From positions 14,023 through 26,995 of the forward strand of contig DEEV01000123.1 of assembly GCA_002350445.1 (NCBI GenBank): a DNA stretch of 12,973 nucleotides, read 5' to 3'. The notes beneath the pieces are model-generated. The model had not been told where the DNA came from. It made no database searches and saw only the letters and a program-made list of their open reading frames with translations. The DNA comes from Treponema sp. UBA2869. GTDB taxonomy: Bacteria; Spirochaetota; Spirochaetia; Treponematales; Treponemataceae. This document shows, piece by piece, positions 12,257 to 12,973 of this stretch (the stretch's first letter is position 1; every line of letters starts with the position of its first letter). Made by a program: the position numbers and the translations under genes.

Positions 12257-12973
12257 ATGAAAATTATCTCGTGGAATGTGAACGGCATTAGAGCTGTTGA
12301 AAAAAAAGGTTTTGCAGAATGGCTGCTTTCTAGCGGAGCAGATGTAGTTTGTATTCAGGAAACAAAAGCTAACGAAGGTCAGCTTTCGCCGGATTTACGT
12401 TCCCCTTGTGATATTATTTCGGGCGTTTCATACAAGTCGTTTTTTAACAGCGCAAAGCGCCCGGGATATTCCGGAACTGCAATTTATTGTAAGACTCAGC
12501 CGGACGCTGTTGAAAACCTGGGCGACCCGCAGTTTGATGATGAAGGCCGTGTTACAATTGCAAAATTTGGGACGGTTGCGGTAATTTCGGCTTACTTTCC
12601 GAACAGCCAGGATGGCGTAGACGAGGCAACTGGAAAACCAAATCACCCGCGCCTGGAATACAAGCTTGCATTTAACAGGGCAATTCATAAAAAGTGTGAT
12701 GAACTTGTTGCCGAGGGCTTTAATATTGTACTTTGCGGCGATTACAACGTTTGCCACAAACCTATTGATATTGCGAATCCAAAAGCAAACGAAAAACACG
12801 CCGGTTACCTTCAGGAAGAACGAGACTGGATGGAAAGCTTTATAAACGCCGGTTATATTGATTCGTTCCGGCAGTTCTGCTCTGAACCGGGAATGTATAC
12901 CTGGTGGAGTTACCGTTTTCATGCGCGCGAAAAAAACATTGGCTGGCGTCTGGACTATCAGTGTGTTAACAAA
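12257..12973 (+). CDS. xth: Exodeoxyribonuclease III / AP endonuclease (C-terminus beyond window)
   Basis: This Mg2+-dependent base-excision repair enzyme cuts 5' of abasic sites and degrades DNA 3' to 5'. The frame opens at ATG 12257 with WNVNGIRA (N7) and runs to the window end with no stop, giving 239 codons. The family is about 250-270 aa, so only the last part, including the active-site histidine, is missing. Visible active-site residues: E35 in IQETK, Y113 in SAYFPN, D162 and N164 in GDYNVCHKPID, and D233 in RLDYQ. The motifs YSGTAIYCK (71-79) and YTWWSYR (214-220) fit the ExoA/Xth branch. No good Shine-Dalgarno precedes the ATG; the upstream DNA is an AT-rich tract with T-runs. It is divergent from the GGDEF-EAL gene, with 102 bp between starts. 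Confidence 0.95.
   Translation, partial: MKIISWNVNGIRAVEKKGFAEWLLSSGADVVCIQETKANEGQLSPDLRSPCDIISGVSYKSFFNSAKRPGYSGTAIYCKTQPDAVENLGDPQFDDEGRVTIAKFGTVAVISAYFPNSQDGVDEATGKPNHPRLEYKLAFNRAIHKKCDELVAEGFNIVLCGDYNVCHKPIDIANPKANEKHAGYLQEERDWMESFINAGYIDSFRQFCSEPGMYTWWSYRFHAREKNIGWRLDYQCVNK

Overview
The window (about 13 kb, AT-rich, with low-GC intergenic regions) looks like chromosomal DNA of a spirochaete, most likely a gut- or rumen-type Treponema. This is inferred from the gene mix: UvrC, a PfoR-type EIIC, a short ProB without a PUA domain, xylulokinase, a membrane GGDEF/EAL protein and ExoIII. The palindromic repeats and general sequence style also fit. No rRNA, tRNA, phage or CRISPR is visible, and the species cannot be fixed from sequence alone.

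Layout. Positions 1-313 (-) hold the N-terminus of an exported protein cut by the window edge. Positions 362-3777 (-) form a tight operon: short NfeD protein, then an SPFH/paraslipin, then uvrC. Divergent from it, after a 206-bp control region with a possible structured leader, is an orphan 354-aa EIIC/PfoR membrane protein (3984-5048, +). It ends in a long hairpin terminator. Positions 5174-7427 (-) carry the proline genes proA then proB, separated by a 184-bp block of palindromes. Positions 7581-8102 (-) encode an unrecognised 173-aa protein with its own terminator. xylB (8483-9967, +) follows a 380-bp leader, the second half of which is a GC-rich palindrome mosaic. Positions 10196-12154 (-) encode a six-TM protein with a degenerate GGDEF and an intact EAL domain. 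The window ends in a nearly complete exodeoxyribonuclease III gene (12257-12973, +).

The chromosomal genes themselves are ordinary. The unusual layer is a set of short palindromic repeats between about 5.0 and 10.2 kb. They share arms of the type GGTGGTTTCG and a core TTCGACAGGCTCA. One copy lies in frame inside proA and adds eight residues (VVEPVETT). Others lie next to proA, in the xylB leader, downstream of xylB and, degenerated, in the loop of the EIIC terminator. A different 75-bp hairpin element sits at the exact 3' end of proA, flanked by a perfect 20-bp direct repeat, and it appears to have supplied the last base of the present stop codon.

Downstream of xylB is a second, diverged copy of the last 17 codons of a xylulokinase gene. 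Its differences are mostly synonymous, so it is probably the scar of a replaced or deleted xylB paralogue.

Functionally the genes form independent modules: DNA repair (uvrC, exoIII), membrane quality control (NfeD/SPFH), proline synthesis (proA/proB), xylose use (xylB) and cyclic-di-GMP breakdown (EAL). I found no convincing new multi-gene system. The strongest leads are the coding repeat, the element at the proA stop, the xylB scar and the possible leader RNA before the EIIC gene.
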